Positions 10,188 to 18,369 of a DNA stretch of 58,087 nt are shown here, piece after piece. Position numbers and translations under genes: made by a program. Origin of the DNA: Bog-793 sp035625025 (GTDB lineage Bacteria; Actinomycetota; Acidimicrobiia; Acidimicrobiales; Bog-793); assembly GCA_035625025.1 (NCBI GenBank), contig DASPQJ010000038.1:1-58087 (forward strand). Reading direction: 5' to 3'. Each line of letters opens with the position of its first letter. The first letter of the stretch is position 1. A model generated the notes under the pieces. It made no database searches and was not told where the DNA came from. It saw nothing but the letters and a program-made list of their open reading frames with translations.

Positions 10188-10811
10188 CTATGAGCTCTTG
10201 ACCGGCGCGAGGACCGGTTCGATTCCGAGGTCGCGATAGTCAAGCAGGCTCGAGTAAGGGACCGAGCAGGCCGCGAAGGCGGCACTTGCAGTTTCGCCGC
10301 GGTCCAGGAGTACGCAAGCGTGCACGACGATCGCACCGGCCCGGACCGCGACCTCGAAGGCTTCCAGGATCGAGCCGCCCGTCGAGGCGGTGTCCTCGAA
10401 CAGCACGACGCGTCGGCCGTCGATCTCGCTCCCTTCCACGCGCCTGCGGCTCCCATGGCTCTTCTCACCCTTGCGAACCGAGAACCAGGACTTGTCAGCG
10501 ATCAGGGCGACGGCGTGGGAGATGGGATCCGCGCCCATCGTCATCCCGCCGATCGCGTCATATTCGACCTGTCGGGTGGCGAGGTGGTCGATGACGGCTC
10601 GCGCCGCAAGGTCGAGATCCGCGCCCCGGGCGACGGCACGCCGCATGTCCACGTAGTCATAGCTCGTGGCACCGGAAGCGAGGAGGAATGGCTCGTCCGA
10701 TCGTGTGTAGGCACGAGTTCGCACCAGCGTGAGCAGTTTCTCGGCGGACTGCGGGCGGTTGCGCCGCCTGGGGTCGACCCAGCCGCTTCCGCGTTCCCGA
10801 TCCGGTGTCAT
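10188..10811 (-). CDS. pyrE: Orotate phosphoribosyltransferase
   Basis: 207-residue type I phosphoribosyltransferase that converts orotate and PRPP to OMP in pyrimidine synthesis. The PRPP loop appears as VVLFEDTASTGGSILEA (~133-149), slightly divergent from the common VDDVxTTG. The GGMTMGADPISHAVA segment and WFSVRKGEKSHG are typical of OPRTase. About 20 charged N-terminal residues precede the conserved domain. TAAGTT 9 nt upstream of the ATG suggests its own leaderless promoter inside the short gap after the response regulator. OPRTase-like relatives of other specificity are the only alternative. Confidence 0.85.
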   Translation of the reverse strand: MTPDRERGSGWVDPRRRNRPQSAEKLLTLVRTRAYTRSDEPFLLASGATSYDYVDMRRAVARGADLDLAARAVIDHLATRQVEYDAIGGMTMGADPISHAVALIADKSWFSVRKGEKSHGSRRRVEGSEIDGRRVVLFEDTASTGGSILEAFEVAVRAGAIVVHACVLLDRGETASAAFAACSVPYSSLLDYRDLGIEPVLAPVKSS

Positions 10812-10858
10812 CGGACACCTAACTTAGGGCTAAAGGCGGTTCGCCCCGGACATTCTGA

Positions 10859-11620
10859 TCAGGGCCTGTCGTTGAACCGGTAGCCGACTCCACGGATCGT
10901 GATGATGTGGGTCGGGTTGTCCGGGTCGGCTTCGAGGCGTGCGCGCAAGCGGCCGACGAGCGTTGCAACGATGCGCGGATCGCCGTCGTAATCGGGGCCC
11001 CACACCCGTTCGAGCAATTCGTCGCGCGTGACGACGCGTCCCGCGTGCTCGAGGAGTTGGCGCAGCAACTGGAACTCACGCAGCGGGATCTCCACTTCCT
11101 GGCCCGCGACGATGACCTCGTGCCGTGCGGGGTCGAGCGCGATGCCGTCGGCGCGCAGGATCGGATTCGGATCGGTCATGTCCTGTAGCGGGCGATCGAG
11201 CCCGGCGAGCGAAGTCGGCTGGCGGCGACGAAGCTGCGCGCCGATCCGCGCGACGAGCTCCCGTATGCGGTACGGCTTCGACACGTAGTCGTCGGCTCCG
11301 ACCTCGATGCCGAGCACGACGTCGAGCTCCCCGTTACGTGAGCTCAACATGATGATCGGCGTGGTGATGCCCCTGTCTCGCAGTGCACGGCAGACGTCGA
11401 TCCCGGACATGCCGGGGAGCGTCACGTCGAGGAGGATGACGTCGGGATGGACCGTCTCGACGGCGGCAAGCGCCTCGGTGCTGTTCCGAGCGCCGGAAAT
11501 GGCGAGACCCTCGCGACCCAGTCCAATCGTGAGCGCGAACAGCTGGTCCTCGTCGTCTTCGATGATGAGGACCCGCGGCCACTCGGTCCGATCGTTCTCG
11601 GCCGCCACCGTGTTCGTCAA
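10859..11620 (-). CDS. Two-component response regulator, OmpR/PhoB type
   Basis: Receiver plus winged-helix regulator. The receiver starts at VLIIEDDEDQ with phosphoacceptor Asp65 (VILLDVTLPGMSG), conserved Ser in IIMLSS and Lys in YVSKPYRI. The C-terminal DNA-binding domain contains LREFQLLRQLLEHAGRVVTRDELLERVWG and TLVGRLRARLE...IRGVGYRF. The open frame extends to 12289, but that part is antisense to another gene. TTG at 11620, with GAGG 8 nt upstream, gives a compact 253-residue protein; GTG 11608 is the alternative. No histidine kinase is nearby, so it is an orphan here. It is followed by pyrE. Confidence 0.85.
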   Translation of the reverse strand: MTNTVAAENDRTEWPRVLIIEDDEDQLFALTIGLGREGLAISGARNSTEALAAVETVHPDVILLDVTLPGMSGIDVCRALRDRGITTPIIMLSSRNGELDVVLGIEVGADDYVSKPYRIRELVARIGAQLRRRQPTSLAGLDRPLQDMTDPNPILRADGIALDPARHEVIVAGQEVEIPLREFQLLRQLLEHAGRVVTRDELLERVWGPDYDGDPRIVATLVGRLRARLEADPDNPTHIITIRGVGYRFNDRP

Positions 11621-11805
11621 TGCACAAACCTCGGTCGCTTCGTCTTCGACGTACGCGATGGTGGCCTGGGCCGGTGACAGGACCGTGAGACGAGGGTGAA
11701 CAGATCGTGAAGACGCGGCGAAATCTAGGGTGCGCCGATCCGATTCTGGCAAGGCGTCGCAGACGGGAAGGACCGGCGCCCTGAGAGGGACGGCTGTTCG
11801 GGCGG

Positions 11806-11811
11806 TAGCCT
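11806..11811 (+). promoter_or_regulatory. -10 box of the VIT gene (TAGCCT)
   Basis: TAGCCT ends 7 nt before the ATG at 11819, consistent with leaderless transcription. Confidence 0.45.
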
Positions 11812-11818
11812 CAGCGCC

Positions 11819-12601
11819 ATGTTCTCGTGGCCAGGGAGGCGGTTCGCGGCGGTCCGGGAAGCTCTGCGCTTTCAGCCGCCACCTTCGGCGGCGGGACCAC
11901 GTTTCGTCGAGCACACACACCGAGATGTGCGCGGAGGTGGCCTGCGTGCCGCGGTGTTCGGGGTGAGCGACGGACTCGTGTCGAACGTGTCCCTCGTCCT
12001 CGGCACGGCGGGGGCCCATCCGGGGGCGGGTGTCGTGCGGCTGGCCGGTCTCGCGGGGCTGTTCGGGGGGTCGTTTTCGATGGCGGCGGGCGAGTACATC
12101 TCGATGCGGGTCCAGCGGGAGGCGTTTGAGCGCGAGCTTCACGTCGAGCGAGCGGAGATCGAAGCGCGACCTGACAGCGAGCGCGCCGAGCTCGAGTACC
12201 TGTATCAGAGCCGGGGGCTCGACGCCGAGACCGCAGGAAAGATCGCCGACGCGTTGATGGCTGATCCGAAGGTCGCCCTGGAGACGCACGCGCGGGAGGA
12301 ACTCGGCCTCGACCCGGCCGCGCTCGGCTCTCCGGTCCAGGCGGCACTGTTTTCGTTCGTCACCTTCGCCATTGGCGCACTCATTCCGCTCGCCGCGTTC
12401 CTCGGTGGTTCCTCGGGTCCGGGCGCCATCGAAATCGCGATCGCGGCCACCGGCGTCGTAGCTCTCATCGTCGGTGGGGCACTCTCATTCCTCACGAATC
12501 GGCCTGTGCTCCTTTCGGCGTTGCGTTCTCTTTGCGTCTGCGCGATCGCCGGGGCGATCACGTACGGCATCGGCTCCGCCGTCGGCACGGCGGGGGGTTA
12601 G
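11819..12601 (+). CDS. VIT1/CCC1-family Fe2+/Mn2+ transporter
   Basis: 260-residue membrane protein of the vacuolar-iron-transporter family, proton-coupled export of Fe2+ or Mn2+. TM1 carries the family signature GVSDGLVSNVSLVLG. AAGEYISMRVQREAFERELHVERAEIE starts the cytoplasmic metal-binding domain with its Glu-rich helices, and the C-terminal part has further hydrophobic segments (FVTFAIGALIPLAAFLGG, AIAATGVVALIVGGALSFL). Length is normal. The gene stop is embedded in the Shine-Dalgarno of the following phosphatase gene. Iron detoxification is a reasonable inference; the metal is not proven. Confidence 0.9.
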   Translation: MFSWPGRRFAAVREALRFQPPPSAAGPRFVEHTHRDVRGGGLRAAVFGVSDGLVSNVSLVLGTAGAHPGAGVVRLAGLAGLFGGSFSMAAGEYISMRVQREAFERELHVERAEIEARPDSERAELEYLYQSRGLDAETAGKIADALMADPKVALETHAREELGLDPAALGSPVQAALFSFVTFAIGALIPLAAFLGGSSGPGAIEIAIAATGVVALIVGGALSFLTNRPVLLSALRSLCVCAIAGAITYGIGSAVGTAGG

Positions 12602-12609
12602 GAGGGCTT

Positions 12610-13134
12610 GTGCTGCTTCGTCATGGCGCGAGGCGCGCCCCGACGTTGGTTCCCGAAGTTCGCACCTGCCTTGTGCTACGGCACGCGGTGGCGCTTCCTC
12701 GTTGGAGCTGGCGAGGCGACGACGCTCTGCGACCGTTATCGCGGCGCGGCGATCGTCAGGCTGTGGCGCTGGCTCGGAACCTTTCGGTCGAGTCCATCCG
12801 GCGTGTGTTGGCGAGCCCGGCTCGTCGTTGCGTCGCGACGGTTGCCGCGATCGCGGAGGATGCGGGGCTCCTCGTCGAGATCGCGCCGTTTCTTGCCGAG
12901 GGGTCGGACGGGCTTGTGGCGTTGAAACGCCTCGTTGCGGCGTGCGAGGCCATGGGTCCTGGCGTCCTTGTCGCCTGCACGCATGGCGACGTGCTTGGCG
13001 GCGTCGTCGTCGAGCTCGTGGAATCGGGTGGCATCGTCAGTCCGCCTCGCGCGATCCAGAAGGGTGGCGCGATTCGCCTCAGCGTCGTCTCGGGGACCAT
13101 CGCCGCCGTGTCGATCGTTCCCGCCCCGGCCTAG
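12610..13134 (+). CDS. Histidine phosphatase family protein, SixA-like
   Basis: Phosphoglycerate-mutase-fold phosphatase. CLVLRHAVALPR supplies the nucleophilic histidine in an LRHA motif, LASPARRCVATVAAI is the second conserved block, and ACTHGDVLGGV carries the second catalytic His. These features match SixA-type phosphohistidine phosphatases. The GTG at 12610 is preceded by AGGAGG, which overlaps the stop of the VIT gene, so the two are coupled. A later TTG at 12646 is possible. The proposed N-terminus contains a second, probably fortuitous LRHG string. Substrate unknown; Nudix-linked or PPX-linked roles seen for relatives cannot be tested here. Confidence 0.75.
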   Translation: MLLRHGARRAPTLVPEVRTCLVLRHAVALPRWSWRGDDALRPLSRRGDRQAVALARNLSVESIRRVLASPARRCVATVAAIAEDAGLLVEIAPFLAEGSDGLVALKRLVAACEAMGPGVLVACTHGDVLGGVVVELVESGGIVSPPRAIQKGGAIRLSVVSGTIAAVSIVPAPA

Positions 13135-13339
13135 GGCACGAACTTGGTTCGACGGGCGTTTCGTGCGACGCCACCGCGATGCCGTGGGTCCAGGTCTGGG
13201 CCGACCCGTTCCGGGGCGCGGACGGCTCACACAATCTTGTCGGGTCGCGGCCGTGTCGGGCGTCATCATTGCGCCGTTGACGTGATCCGCGAACCGACTC
13301 ACGTGTTCGAGGCTCCGGCTGATCGAGTCGCCGCGAGGC

Positions 13340-14575
13340 ATGCGCCGGGGAACTCCGCCGGCGGCCGGGGGTGCCGTGGTTGAGCCAGCCCGCGGCGACG
13401 CCGCGGACAGCTCCGTCGAACGGGCAAGTCTCGCCACGATCGCTCGGGAGTGGGGTCGGATCGGTTGCATCGGATTCGGGGGCCCGCCGACGCACATCGC
13501 CCTATTGCGCAAGCTCTGCGTCACCGAACGCGGCTGGATGTCGGCGACCGAGTTCGAGGACGGCATCGCCGCGACGAATCTGTTACCCGGTCCCGCCTCG
13601 ACCGAGCTCGCGATCTTCTGTGCTTGGCGCTTGCGAGGCCGGCTCGGCGCTGTCGTCGGCGGAGTCTGTTTCATCGTGCCCGGACTTGTCCTCATCCTGG
13701 TGCTCTCGGCGCTCTTCCTGTCGAATCACCCGCCGCGCTGGGCGATCGGCGCCGCCGCCGGGGCGGGAGCGGCCGTCGCCGCGGTCGCGTTGAACGCAGC
13801 CCTCGGCCTCATGCCCTCGAGCTGGGAAAGGATCGGTTCTCGACGTTCTGAACGCGTCCGCTGGGCCCTCTACGCCGTCGCGGGCGGCGGTGCCGCGGCG
13901 ACGATCGGACCCTTTCTCGTCGTCGTGCTCGCGGCCTGCGGCGTCGCCGAGGTCGTCGTGCGGGAGCTGCGGTATCGGCCGCCGTCGGCACTGCCGGGTG
14001 TCGTCTTGCTGCCGGTTCTTGCCACGGTGGCCTCGGTCGGCGGGATGGGCGCGCTGGCCTGGGAGGCGTTCAAGATCGGCGCCCTCTCCTACGGCGGAGG
14101 TTTCGTCATCGTGCCGCTGATGCAAACCGACGCGGTCCACACCTTCCACTGGATGACGAACGCCCAGTTCCTGAACGCGGTCGCGCTCGGCCAGATCACT
14201 CCCGGCCCCGTGGTCCAGACGGTCGCCGTCGTCGGCTATGCCGCGGCCAAGTTACGCGGGGGCCTCATCGCCGCGCTCGTCGCCTTCGCGCCTTCGTTCC
14301 TCTTCGTCCTCTTCGGCGGGCCGCACTTCGGGCGGATGCGCGCCAATGCTCGTGTCCAGGCCTTCCTCACCGGGGCCGGTCCCGGGGCGATCGGCGCGAT
14401 CGCCGGCGCCTCGATCCCCCTCGGGCTGGCGCTCGCCCATCTCTGGCAGGTGGGGCTGCTCGCGGCGGCCTTCGTCTGGCTCGTTGTCCTGCGTCGCAAC
14501 GTCGTCGTGGGCCTGCTCGCCGCCGGCGCGATCGGGGTCGCCGTGTCGTTCGCCGGACTGCCGATCGGCTCCTGA
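13340..14575 (+). CDS. chrA: ChrA-family chromate/anion transporter, long form
   Basis: 411-residue integral membrane protein of the CHR superfamily with two homologous halves. The first half has GRIGCIGFGGPPTHIALL and GIAATNLLPGPASTELAIF; the second has FKIGALSYGGGFVIVPLMQ and FLNAVALGQITPGPVVQTVAVVGY. These are the duplicated FGGP/NLLPGP-type motifs of ChrA. It exports chromate or a related oxyanion in characterised members. No chrB regulator is adjacent, so expression as a chromate-resistance gene is uncertain. The start may be one of several; ATG 13340 gives a polar N-terminus of ~25 residues. Confidence 0.88.
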   Translation: MRRGTPPAAGGAVVEPARGDAADSSVERASLATIAREWGRIGCIGFGGPPTHIALLRKLCVTERGWMSATEFEDGIAATNLLPGPASTELAIFCAWRLRGRLGAVVGGVCFIVPGLVLILVLSALFLSNHPPRWAIGAAAGAGAAVAAVALNAALGLMPSSWERIGSRRSERVRWALYAVAGGGAAATIGPFLVVVLAACGVAEVVVRELRYRPPSALPGVVLLPVLATVASVGGMGALAWEAFKIGALSYGGGFVIVPLMQTDAVHTFHWMTNAQFLNAVALGQITPGPVVQTVAVVGYAAAKLRGGLIAALVAFAPSFLFVLFGGPHFGRMRANARVQAFLTGAGPGAIGAIAGASIPLGLALAHLWQVGLLAAAFVWLVVLRRNVVVGLLAAGAIGVAVSFAGLPIGS

Positions 14576-14699
14576 CCTCGGCTCGACCGCCCCGAGGTGT
14601 GCCGCGGCAACGATCGACCCGGTGATCGAGCGTGCGACCGATCGGCGACCGCGGCGCGTCCCGTGCCCAGTGGCCGAAACGCCTGGCCCGAGGGCGCGC

Positions 14700-15225
14700 G
14701 GATCGTCCCAGACTCGATGACGACGCGCTCGCTCGGCGTGGCCGACGGGCTCCCGGCCGCGCCGATCGCGGCCAGGACATCGAGCCCGGGGATCACCGTG
14801 TCGAAAGCGGATAGAGGGGCGGGCCCATCCCCTTGGCCCCGGAGATGGCGATGAACTGGCTGACGATCGTGTCGGGACCGGCGTCCGCCTGCGCGCCGGC
14901 CGATCTCGAAGCGGCCGGGCCGGGGCGCTCGTCGAAAAGCGGCAGCCCGGTCCGCCGGTCCCCGTCCCGATCGGGCCGCGGCGCCGGACGACGAAGCCGG
15001 GGATGATCCGGAGAAAGACGATCCCGTCGAACAAGTGATGACGGGTGGGAAGTCGAAGATGCTGCCGGCCACGGGTACGCCGGTCGAATCGAGGGCGAAG
15101 TTGATCGTCGCTTTCCTGGCGCGCATCGTCGCTTTGGGGCGATTCGCCGGGTCGATGCACCCGGCGGGGGTTCCGCGAAGCGGACCGACGTCAGGGCGAC
15201 GCCGTCTGGCGGCGGGCACGTCTTC
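14700..15225 (-). pseudogene. Degenerate second cyclophilin (peptidyl-prolyl isomerase) gene
   Basis: Directly after the intact cyclophilin gene, three minus-strand frames together rebuild a second cyclophilin: DGVALTSVRFAEPPP, then after a missing base KATMRARKATINFALDST, then in another frame FDGIVFLRIIPGFVV and GTGTGGPG, then ADAGPDTIVSQFIAISGAKG, and in yet another frame FDTVIPGLDVLAAIGAAG with ERVVIES at the end. At least four frame changes are needed, and several key residues are altered (Arg/Gln-rich strings such as the QGG after GFVV are lost). Neighbouring genes are intact, so true decay is likelier than sequencing error. Tandem duplication followed by loss is the inferred history. 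Confidence 0.75.
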
Positions 15226-15255
15226 TTCGGGCGCCGCCTTTTCGGGCAGCTGTCA

Positions 15256-16035
15256 CTACACGGCAGCTTCGGTGATGGTGACCGAGATGAGGCGGTGGAC
15301 GTGTTTGGGCTTGCCCGTCGACGGCGGTCCGCCGTCCTTGGCGATCCGATTGACGACCGCCCGTCCCAAGATGACCTTGCCGAAAGGGGTGTAGTCGGGA
15401 GTGGTGTCGAGGTCCTTCACCCCTTTGGGCAGGACGATGAAGAACTGGCTCCCGTTCGTCGTCGGACCGTAGGAGTTGGCGTAGGCGACCGCCCAGGCCG
15501 AGTAGCAGTCGTGCGCCGCGACGCAGTTGTGCGGCGGAGTGTTGCCCGTCCACTTGTATCCCGGTCCCCCGTTGGCACTTCCGTTCGGGCTGCCTCCCTG
15601 CACGACGAAGCCCGGGACGACCCGGGAGAACTTCGTCCCGTCGAAGAAACGGTGCTCGGCGAGGAAGATGAAATTGTTCACTGCCTTGGGTGACGCCGGA
15701 GCCGGCATCTCGACGACGAAGGACCCGACGTCGGTTGTGAACGTCGCGTCGTAGGTGGTCGTTTTCGAGATGCACATGGGCGGCGGTTTCGTGAACTTGG
15801 TATGCCGGGTGGCGGCGACGAGCTGGCCCTCGTGCAGGCAGGTCGGCGAGATCGCGCCGTTCGAGGGCTTCGGGCCGTGCTGGCTCACCAGGGCGATGAC
15901 CCCCACGACGACCGCGGCGACGAGGATCGCGCCACCCATCCGGCGCAGGCGTCGCGTCCGGCGCTTGTGCTTCTGGATCTGCGCGACTTTCATCTGTCGC
16001 ATGGCGCGCTGGCGCGTCCGCTTTTCGCTCGGCAC
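15256..16035 (-). CDS. Membrane-anchored cyclophilin-type peptidyl-prolyl isomerase
   Basis: 259 residues. A very basic cytoplasmic N-terminus (KRTRQRAMRQMKVAQIQKHK) precedes one transmembrane segment (GGAILVAAVVVGVIALV, ~33-50), so the catalytic domain should be extracytoplasmic. The cyclophilin domain runs from ~95 to the end with FFDGTKFSRVVPGFVVQGG and TNGSQFFIVL, which include the catalytic Arg, Phe and Gln positions. An insertion with paired Cys (NCVAAHDCYSAW) could form a disulfide outside the cell. GTG start with TAGCTT 8 nt upstream; divergent from lysC. A frameshifted paralog follows. Confidence 0.9.
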   Translation of the reverse strand: MPSEKRTRQRAMRQMKVAQIQKHKRRTRRLRRMGGAILVAAVVVGVIALVSQHGPKPSNGAISPTCLHEGQLVAATRHTKFTKPPPMCISKTTTYDATFTTDVGSFVVEMPAPASPKAVNNFIFLAEHRFFDGTKFSRVVPGFVVQGGSPNGSANGGPGYKWTGNTPPHNCVAAHDCYSAWAVAYANSYGPTTNGSQFFIVLPKGVKDLDTTPDYTPFGKVILGRAVVNRIAKDGGPPSTGKPKHVHRLISVTITEAAV

Positions 16036-16043
16036 GGCCAGCC

Positions 16044-16070
16044 AAGCTAGTCGCGACAGCGCACTAGGTT
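16044..16070. promoter_or_regulatory. Divergent leaderless promoters for cyclophilin and lysC
   Basis: In the 41-bp gap between the two GTG starts, TAGCTT on the minus strand (16044-16049) lies 8 nt before the cyclophilin start and TAGGTT on the plus strand (16065-16070) lies 6 nt before the lysC start. Both transcripts would be leaderless, with the two -10 boxes only 15 bp apart. Confidence 0.5.
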
Positions 16071-16076
16071 GTCCAC

Positions 16077-17291
16077 GTGGCTCTTGTCGTCCAGAAGTTC
16101 GGTGGCACGTCGGTCGCCGACGCCGACCGCATCCGCGAGGTCGCCAAGCACATCGCCTGGACGCGCGAGCATGGCGACGAGGTCGTCGTCGTCGTGTCGG
16201 CGATGGGCAAGACGACCGACGAGCTCATCCGGATGGCCGACGACGTGAGCTCGGTGACGCCGGGGCGCGAGCTCGACATGCTGTTGACGGCGGGTGAACG
16301 CATCACGATGTCCCTTTTATGCATGGCGCTCGCCGAGCTCGATGTCGAAGCGGCTTCATTCACCGGCAGCCAGGCTGGCATCATCACCGACACGACGCAC
16401 ACCAAGGCGAAGATCGTCGAGGTCCGCGCCGACCGATTGACCGAAGCGCTGGGCCGGGGTGTCGTGCCCGTCGTCGCCGGCTTCCAAGGCGTTTCGACGA
16501 CTCGCGACATCACGACGCTCGGCCGGGGCGGTTCCGACACGACGGCCGTCGCGCTGGCCGCGACGCTCGGCGCCGATCGATGCGAGATCTACACGGACGT
16601 CTCGGGGGTGTTCACCGCCGACCCGCGCCTCGTGCCGAGCGCGCGCCGGCTAAGGAGGGTCTCGTTCGACGAGATGCTCGAGATCGCCTCGACCGGAGGC
16701 CGTGTGCTCGCGCTCCGGTCGGTCGAGTTCGCCCGCAACCATCATGTGCCGGTCCACGTCCGCTCCTCGTTCACCTGGGAGCCCGGGACGTGGGTGACCG
16801 AGGAGGATCCGTCCATGGAGCAGCCCATCGTGTCTGCTGTGACGAGCGACGTCTCGGAGGCGAAGGTGACGATCACCGCGGTGCCCGACCGTCCCGGAGT
16901 CGCGGCGACCGTCTTTCGCGCCCTCGCCGACAGCGCCGTCAACGTCGACATGATCGTCCAGAACACCTCCCGGGAAGGGCTGACCGACATCTCCTTCACC
17001 GTCGGGCGCGCCGAGCTCATCGCGGCGCGCGCGGTGACGGAATCGTTGGCGACGGAGATCGGAGCGCGCGAGGTCTTCGTCGACGAGGGAATCGCCCAGG
17101 TCTCGATCGTCGGAGCGGGGATGAAGACCCATCCGGGCGTGACGGCCCTGATGTTCGAGACGCTCGCCAAGGAGAACATCAACATTGAGATGATCTCGAC
17201 CTCGCCCATTCGCATCTCGTGCGTCGTGCGATCAAGCTCCGTCGACGTCGCGGTGCGCGCCTTACACGAGGCCTTCGGCCTCGGAGGCTGA
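16077..17291 (+). CDS. lysC: Aspartate kinase
   Basis: 404-residue aspartokinase, ATP-dependent phosphorylation of aspartate for Lys, Thr, Met and diaminopimelate. The kinase core begins VVQKFGGTSVADADR and includes SAMGKTTDEL, LLTAGER, FQGVSTTRDITTLGRGGSDTTAVALAA and EIYTDVSGVFTADPR. Two ACT domains (~265-404) with VTITAVPDRPGVAATVF and VSIVGAGMKTHPGVTALMF provide feedback control. Size and domain order match the actinobacterial lysC-alpha/beta type. An internal start for the beta subunit is visible. Followed 43 bp later by asd. Confidence 0.96.
   Translation: MALVVQKFGGTSVADADRIREVAKHIAWTREHGDEVVVVVSAMGKTTDELIRMADDVSSVTPGRELDMLLTAGERITMSLLCMALAELDVEAASFTGSQAGIITDTTHTKAKIVEVRADRLTEALGRGVVPVVAGFQGVSTTRDITTLGRGGSDTTAVALAATLGADRCEIYTDVSGVFTADPRLVPSARRLRRVSFDEMLEIASTGGRVLALRSVEFARNHHVPVHVRSSFTWEPGTWVTEEDPSMEQPIVSAVTSDVSEAKVTITAVPDRPGVAATVFRALADSAVNVDMIVQNTSREGLTDISFTVGRAELIAARAVTESLATEIGAREVFVDEGIAQVSIVGAGMKTHPGVTALMFETLAKENINIEMISTSPIRISCVVRSSSVDVAVRALHEAFGLGG
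16801..16817 (+). promoter_or_regulatory. Internal ribosome-binding site and start for the aspartokinase beta subunit
   Basis: AGGAGG (16801-16806) followed 8 nt later by ATG (16815) in the lysC frame at codon 247. Translation from here gives a 158-residue protein consisting of the two ACT domains, as known for alpha2beta2 aspartokinases of Corynebacterium and Bacillus. The perfect Shine-Dalgarno contrasts with the leaderless main start. Confidence 0.75.
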
Positions 17292-17334
17292 AACTGGTAG
17301 GAGCGCGCCGGCGCGCCCTGGCTAACCTGGTCCC

Positions 17335-18354
17335 ATGCGCGTCGGCATCTTCGGGGCAACCGGCCAGGTCGGTGGCGTCATGCGGCGGCTCGTCGCCGAG
17401 CGGCACTTCCCAGTCGACGAGATCCGTTACTTCGCGTCTCAGCGCTCCGCCGGCTTGAAGCTGGACTGGCAGGGGTCGCAAGTGGTCGTCGAGGACGCCG
17501 CCGCGGCGAATTTCTCCGGTCTCGACATCGCCCTCTTCTCCTGTGGCAAGACGACCTCGCTTTGGCTCGCTCCGCGTGTCGCGGCCGCCGGGGCGACCGT
17601 CATCGACAACTCCTCGGCGTGGCGGATGGACTCCGAAGTGCCGCTCGTCGTTTCGGAGGTGAACCCAGAGGCGCTGGATTCGATCCCGAAGGGGATCGTC
17701 GCCAACCCGAACTGCACGACGATGGTCGCGATGCCCGTCCTCAAGCCGCTCGACGTCGTGGCGGGACTGCGCCGTGTCGTGGCCGCGACCTACCAGGCCG
17801 TCTCGGGTGCGGGTCTGGCGGGTGTCGCTGAACTCGATGCGCAGGTGCGGGCCGTGGCAGACGGGGCGCGAGGCCTCACCTTCGCGGGCGACGTCGTCGC
17901 CTTCCCCGAGCCGGCGAAGTTCGCCGCGCCGATCGCCTTCAACGTCCTGCCGCTGGCGGGCTCGCTCGTCGAGGACGGGTCCGGCGAGACCGACGAAGAA
18001 CAGAAGTTCCGAGACGAGAGCCGGAAGATCCTCGGTCTGCCGACTCTTCGCGTCGTCTGCTCGTGCGTGCGGGTCCCGGTCTTCACGGGCCATTCGCTCG
18101 CACTCGCGCTGGAGTTCGCCCGGCCGCTTTCCGTCGATCGGGCGCGCGCCATCCTCGCCGAGTCTCCGGGCATTGTCCTCGCCGACGTGCCGACACCATT
18201 GCAGGCCGCGGGGAAGGACCCTGCCTACGTCGGGAGGATCCGACGCGATCCGACGGTCGAGAACGGCCTCGAACTCTTCGTCTCGGGTGACAACCTGCGA
18301 AAGGGCGCGGCCCTCAACGCCGTCGAGATCGCCGAGATCCTCGCCGCCCGCTAG
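17335..18354 (+). CDS. asd: Aspartate-semialdehyde dehydrogenase
   Basis: 339-residue NADPH-dependent enzyme reducing aspartyl phosphate to the semialdehyde. The nucleotide-binding motif GIFGATGQVGG is at the N-terminus, IDNSSAWRMD is the family phosphate-binding segment, and the catalytic Cys is in VANPNCTTMVAMPVLKPL (~130). TYQAVSGAG and RVPVFTGHSLAL (active-site His) are also present. TAACCT at 17323-17328 lies 6 nt before the ATG, suggesting its own leaderless start beyond read-through from lysC. It converges with proS with only 15 bp between stops. Confidence 0.95.
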   Translation: MRVGIFGATGQVGGVMRRLVAERHFPVDEIRYFASQRSAGLKLDWQGSQVVVEDAAAANFSGLDIALFSCGKTTSLWLAPRVAAAGATVIDNSSAWRMDSEVPLVVSEVNPEALDSIPKGIVANPNCTTMVAMPVLKPLDVVAGLRRVVAATYQAVSGAGLAGVAELDAQVRAVADGARGLTFAGDVVAFPEPAKFAAPIAFNVLPLAGSLVEDGSGETDEEQKFRDESRKILGLPTLRVVCSCVRVPVFTGHSLALALEFARPLSVDRARAILAESPGIVLADVPTPLQAAGKDPAYVGRIRRDPTVENGLELFVSGDNLRKGAALNAVEIAEILAAR

Positions 18355-18369
18355 TACCGGCGGGGCCTC

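Noticed and set aside
10859..12289. A 476-codon response regulator
   Set aside because: Residues upstream of the receiver have no homology and are antisense to the VIT gene; the TTG at 11620 with a ribosome-binding site is the credible start.
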